From the NCBI GenBank assembly GCA_028697695.1, contig JAQVEI010000065.1:1-9148 (forward strand): DNA of 9,148 nt, given 5' to 3'. Below the pieces are notes generated by a model. The model was not told the DNA's origin and did not search any database. It saw nothing but the letters and a program-made list of their open reading frames with translations. The stretch is from Lentimicrobiaceae bacterium (lineage in GTDB: Bacteria; Bacteroidota; Bacteroidia; Bacteroidales; Lentimicrobiaceae). The translations under genes and the position numbers were made by a program. Below, one piece after another: positions 6,337-9,148 of this stretch; positions within the stretch are counted from its first letter, which is position 1; every line of letters begins with the position of its first letter.

Positions 6337-8472
6337 TTATTGTTTGTTGGTTTGCTCAGGTTTAGGCAGCAACACTTTACGTGAAAGCTTCAGCTTTCCG
6401 GTCTTACTGTCTATATCAATGAGTTTCACATCAATTTCCTGCCCCACCTTAAGGGCATCTTCAACCTTGTCCAGTCGTTTCCAATCTATTTCAGAAATGT
6501 GCAACAGTCCATCCTTTCCAGGCAATACTTCAATAAAGGCGCCAAAGGCTGTAATGTTTTTTACGGTACCATGATAAACAGTTCCTATTTCAGGAATGGC
6601 AACGATACGTTTGATTTTTTCACGCACTGCATCAATAGAAGCTTTATTGTTGGAGACGATATCAATGATTCCAAAGTCGCCCACTTCTTCTATCACGATT
6701 GTAGAATCTGTTTCTCTCTGCATTTCCTGAATTACTTTCCCGCCCGGGCCGATTACGGCGCCAATAAACTCCTTGGGAATAGTCATTTTAACAATCCGGG
6801 GCACATGTGGTTTATAATCTTCGCGTGGGGCGGTTATGGCTTTGGCCATTTCGTCAAGTATATGCATACGTCCACGTTTGGCCTGTTGCAGCGCTTCAGA
6901 AAGCACTTCATAGGGCAGTCCATCCACCTTAATGTCCATTTGGCAGGCTGTAATACCATCTTTGGTACCGGTTACTTTAAAATCCATATCGCCAAGGTGG
7001 TCTTCATCTCCCAATATATCGCTAAGTACGGCAAAACGGTTGGTAGTGGTATCAGATATCAGTCCCATGGCTATGCCGGATACAGGCTTTTTCAATTTCA
7101 CGCCGGCATCCATAAGCGCCATGGTTCCGGCGCAAACGGTTGCCATAGAGGATGAGCCGTTCGATTCCAGAATGTCGCTCACCACCCTGATGGTATAGGG
7201 ATTATCTTCTCCATTGGGAATAACCGGTTTAAGTGCGCGTAAGGCAAGGTTGCCGTGCCCCACTTCGCGCCGGCTGGTACCCATGATGCGTTTAACTTCG
7301 CCGGTAGAAAACGGGGGGAAGTTATAATGTAACATAAAGTTGACCTTGCCTTCAATAACGGCTCCGTCAATCAATTGCTCATCCAGCTTGGTACCCAGGG
7401 TAACGGTAGTGAGTGACTGGGTTTCGCCACGGGTGAATATGGCTGAGCCATGCACCGAGGGCAGGTAATCGACTTCACACCATATGGGGCGTATTTCGTC
7501 CAGTTTACGCCCATCCAAACGCTGACGTTTATCCAGTATAACGTTACGCACTGCTTCTTTTTCGATATCGTGATAGTAACGTGAAATCATAAAGGCCTTT
7601 TCCCTGGCTTCCTCTTCGTCGAGGCTGGCAATAAATTCATCTTTTATGGCCGCAAATGCATCGGAACGCTCGTGTTTGGCCGATGGAGCAGATGCCACAT
7701 CCATGATGCGGTTGTATGCAAAGCTACGCAATCTTTCTTTCAGTTCAGCATCATTGGTTTCGTGGCAATATTCACGTTTTTCAGCAGCCCCGGCTACCAG
7801 TGCAGCCAGTTCAAGCTGCGCCCGGCACTGAATTTTGATGTGATCGTGAGCAAATTTAATGGCTTCAATCAGATCTTCTTCTCCCACTTCATTCATTTCG
7901 CCTTCGACCATCATAATATTGTCCTCAGAAGCAGCTACTATCAGGTCCATATCGGCTTTTTCCAGCTCACTTGTGGGCGGGTTGACCACAAACTGCCCAT
8001 CGATTCTTGAAACACGAACTTCAGAAATAGGGCCTTGAAAAGGTATATTGGAAACCATCAATGCCGCCGAGGCAGCCAATCCGGCCAATGCATCCGGCAA
8101 TATGTTATCGTCGCTTGATATCAGGGAAATAATCACCTGTGTTTCAGCATGAAAATCTTCAGGAAACAGGGGTCGCAAGGCGCGGTCGACCAAACGGGCA
8201 ATAAGAATTTCATAATCAGAAGGGCGTGATTCACGCTTAAAGAAGCCACCCGGGAAGCGCCCGGCAGCGGCATATTTTTCACGGTATTCGACCGTTAATG
8301 GCATAAAGTCTACATTATCAGCGGCCTCTTTGCGGGCAACTACGGTAGCCAGTAACATGGTGTTGTCCATTTTTACAACCACAGCACCATCGGCTTGTTT
8401 GGCCAACTTGCCGGTCTCAATTGAGATGGTCCTTCCATCTCCAATGTCAAAAGTTTTTACGATTCCTTGCAT
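6337..8472 (-). CDS. pnp: Polyribonucleotide nucleotidyltransferase (PNPase)
   Basis: A trimeric 3'-to-5' phosphorolytic exoribonuclease that degrades mRNA to nucleoside diphosphates in the cytosol. The ATG at 8472 gives 711 residues starting [16 protein letters not shown], as in Bacteroidota homologues. A longer frame from a TTG at 8520 would add 16 residues unlike the family and is rejected. Domains in order: first RNase PH core (about 10-215, with [16 protein letters not shown] near 71-86); an alpha-helical linker (about 220-310); second RNase PH core (about 315-545), with metal site Asp491, Asp497 and Lys499 in [10 protein letters not shown] and phosphate-site motif [10 protein letters not shown] domain (about 563-622, GPGG loop at 575-578); and S1 domain (about 630-700, starting [20 protein letters not shown]). 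All catalytic residues are intact. It follows rpsO as in many bacteria, but an rpsO terminator and a separate promoter at 8531-8538 suggest mostly independent starts. Confidence 0.97.
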   Translation of the reverse strand: MQGIVKTFDIGDGRTISIETGKLAKQADGAVVVKMDNTMLLATVVARKEAADNVDFMPLTVEYREKYAAAGRFPGGFFKRESRPSDYEILIARLVDRALRPLFPEDFHAETQVIISLISSDDNILPDALAGLAASAALMVSNIPFQGPISEVRVSRIDGQFVVNPPTSELEKADMDLIVAASEDNIMMVEGEMNEVGEEDLIEAIKFAHDHIKIQCRAQLELAALVAGAAEKREYCHETNDAELKERLRSFAYNRIMDVASAPSAKHERSDAFAAIKDEFIASLDEEEAREKAFMISRYYHDIEKEAVRNVILDKRQRLDGRKLDEIRPIWCEVDYLPSVHGSAIFTRGETQSLTTVTLGTKLDEQLIDGAVIEGKVNFMLHYNFPPFSTGEVKRIMGTSRREVGHGNLALRALKPVIPNGEDNPYTIRVVSDILESNGSSSMATVCAGTMALMDAGVKLKKPVSGIAMGLISDTTTNRFAVLSDILGDEDHLGDMDFKVTGTKDGITACQMDIKVDGLPYEVLSEALQQAKRGRMHILDEMAKAITAPREDYKPHVPRIVKMTIPKEFIGAVIGPGGKVIQEMQRETDSTIVIEEVGDFGIIDIVSNNKASIDAVREKIKRIVAIPEIGTVYHGTVKNITAFGAFIEVLPGKDGLLHISEIDWKRLDKVEDALKVGQEIDVKLIDIDSKTGKLKLSRKVLLPKPEQTNKQ

Positions 8473-8530
8473 ATATCTGTTTGTCAATTTGGTACTTGCG
8501 TAATTTTTGGCTTTTTCCAAAAACAGGCTC

Positions 8531-8538
8531 CAAAATTA
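8531..8538 (-). promoter_or_regulatory. Candidate pnp promoter -7 element
   Basis: The minus strand has TAATTTTG, a full match to TAnnTTTG, 58 bases upstream of the pnp ATG. No good -33 TTG lies at 19-20 bases (TAA at 8558-8560). The following sequence GAGCCTGTTT resembles that after the rpsO -7 element (CAGCCCGTTT), which supports its use. It would leave a leader of about 50 bases, room for the structure-based self-control known for pnp in E. coli, but no strong hairpin is visible there. Confidence 0.5.
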
Positions 8539-8598
8539 ATACTTAATTGCGTAAGTGTTAGATTCAGTAGATATTTTTATTTCTACATCAAATGATAC

Positions 8599-8624
8599 AA
8601 AAAGAGGCAATACCAGATTGCCTC
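8599..8624 (-). terminator. Rho-independent terminator between rpsO and pnp
   Basis: On the minus strand GAGGCAAT, loop CTGGT and ATTGCCTC form a perfect 8-bp stem with a 5-base loop, followed by five T's (8599-8603). It lies about 30 bases past the rpsO stop codon. It probably stops most rpsO transcripts, while leaving some read-through into pnp possible. Confidence 0.88.
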
Positions 8625-8654
8625 CTTGTTGTTAATATAAAAAACACCGAAAAG

Positions 8655-8924
8655 TTACTTTCTGATGTTGAGTTTTTTTATGATTTCACGATAACGGGTA
8701 ATGTCTTTATCCTTGAGATAATCGAGCAAACGCCGACGCTTACCTACCAGTCTTACCAATGAACGCTCGGTATTCAAATCGTTGCGATTTACTTTCAGGT
8801 GTTCGGTAAGATGCTGAATACGAAAGGTAAACAACGCAATCTGACCTTCGGCTGTTCCGGTATCATTGGCAGTTTTTCCGTGCCTGGTGAAAATATCTTT
8901 CTTTACTTCAGAAGTTAAATACAT
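8655..8924 (-). CDS. rpsO: 30S ribosomal protein S15
   Basis: Binds the central domain of 16S rRNA early in small-subunit assembly. The ATG at 8924 gives the standard 89 residues starting MYLTSEVKKDIF. Conserved S15 features include the N-terminal helix with GKTANDTGTAEGQIALFTFR (16-35), the H-L-x-x-H-L-K segment QHLTEHLKVNRND (37-49), and the basic RSLVRLVGKRRRLLDYLK (54-71) that contacts rRNA. A longer frame from a TTG at 8963 is rejected because it runs into the promoter and lacks family similarity. The gene has its own promoter just upstream and a terminator just downstream, and it precedes pnp. Confidence 0.97.
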   Translation of the reverse strand: MYLTSEVKKDIFTRHGKTANDTGTAEGQIALFTFRIQHLTEHLKVNRNDLNTERSLVRLVGKRRRLLDYLKDKDITRYREIIKKLNIRK

Positions 8925-8960
8925 GTCAAAATTTGTTTTATGGTCTTTTGAAACGGGCTG

Positions 8961-8991
8961 CAAAAATAGTACTTTATTTATTATTGTACAA
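8961..8991 (-). promoter_or_regulatory. Promoter of rpsO
   Basis: On the minus strand TTG (8989-8991), a 20-base spacer and TATTTTTG (8961-8968, full -7 match), followed by GC-rich CAGCCCG. Transcription would start near 8955, leaving a leader of about 30 bases before the ATG at 8924. The stretch TTTTGCAGCCC is identical to that of rRNA promoter P2. Confidence 0.72.
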
Positions 8992-9057
8992 CCATTTTGA
9001 AAATATTTTTTCAGCCGTTTGAAAATTGAACGCAGAAATGAGGTTTTGCAGCTTGAT

Positions 9058-9148
9058 TTACATAGGTCTTCTGCTGTTGGTCAAACACAGGTTTACCAGT
9101 TCATCTATATCGGCTTCGCCCACACACATCACTGTATCGGCAGCTCCC
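9058..9148 (-). CDS. C-terminal end of an unrecognised protein (partial)
   Basis: The minus strand is open from the window edge to a TAA at 9058-9060, giving 29 residues: GAADTVMCVGEADIDELVNL followed by CLTNSRRPM. The other two minus-strand frames close within this stretch. The composition looks like the end of a soluble protein, with a short strand (TVMCVG) and an amphipathic helix (DIDELVNLCL). I do not recognise the family from so little. It lies 67 bases upstream of the rpsO promoter on the same strand, with no clear terminator between. Confidence 0.5.
   Translation of the reverse strand, partial: GAADTVMCVGEADIDELVNLCLTNSRRPM

Noticed and set aside
6331..6343. CTGAAAATTTCAG-like palindrome near the pnp stop (in the pnp-rpoD gap) as a terminator
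   Set aside because: The pairing leaves almost no loop, the stem is A/T-rich, and no T-tract follows.
6499..7155. 218-residue plus-strand open frame antisense to pnp
   Set aside because: It is fully opposite a conserved coding region, has low-complexity residue content without family motifs, and no promoter or ribosome site; a by-product of pnp codon use.
8473..8520. In-frame extension of pnp from a TTG at 8520 adding 16 residues
   Set aside because: The extra residues do not resemble the PNPase N-terminus, and the frame from ATG 8472 begins exactly like family members; the extension lies in the expected leader.
8925..8963. In-frame extension of rpsO from a TTG at 8963 adding 13 residues
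   Set aside because: S15 is normally 89 residues starting MYLTSE-like, and the extension would begin inside the rpsO promoter -7 element.
8998..9013. TGAAAA/TTTTCA stem as a terminator for the gene at the right edge
   Set aside because: Six A/T-rich pairs and no T-tract on the minus strand; too weak.

Overview
The window reads as chromosomal DNA of a Bacteroidota bacterium, probably class Bacteroidia. The reasons are: promoters of the phylum-specific TTG-N19/20-TAnnTTTG type; a primary sigma factor of only 287 residues with no region 1.1; the order rpsO-pnp-rpoD-rpe; a remnant of a type IX secretion cargo gene with its C-terminal sorting domain; and weak or absent Shine-Dalgarno sequences. 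Assignment below class level is not supported.

Left edge (1-498): the upstream region of a ribosomal RNA operon that runs leftward out of the window. Bases 1-10 match the first bases of a 16S rRNA gene on the minus strand. Behind them lie a leader hairpin, a boxA-like antitermination element and two tandem minus-strand promoters. Divergently, a small outer-membrane beta-barrel protein (499-1089, plus) is encoded. It meets a secreted GH29 alpha-L-fucosidase (1090-2424, minus) tail to tail, with the two stop codons adjacent.

Middle (2458-5414): pepD, a cytosolic M20-type aminoacyl-histidine dipeptidase, has its own promoter and a strong hairpin terminator. Next comes a 416-bp gap holding a collapsed type IX secretion cargo gene: a signal peptide joined, out of frame, to a C-terminal sorting domain. 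Then rpe (ribulose-phosphate 3-epimerase) with its promoter, and a 378-bp gap with three copies of a short CCCTTCGGG hairpin repeat and the rpoD terminator.

Right part (5388-9148): a housekeeping block on the minus strand, transcribed rpsO -> pnp -> rpoD. rpsO has its own promoter and a clear terminator. pnp starts from a separate promoter, and rpoD follows it after 58 bp with no convincing terminator, so at least part of sigma-factor synthesis probably depends on pnp transcription. The last 91 bases hold the C-terminal end of an unrecognised gene.

The core genes join ribosome production (rrn, rpsO), RNA turnover (pnp) and transcription initiation (rpoD). The rrn P2, rpsO and pnp promoters share nearly the same GC-rich sequence just after the -7 element, which rpe and pepD lack. 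I see no new defence, mobile or biosynthetic system. The least routine items are the collapsed cargo gene, the hairpin repeats and the shared promoter signature.
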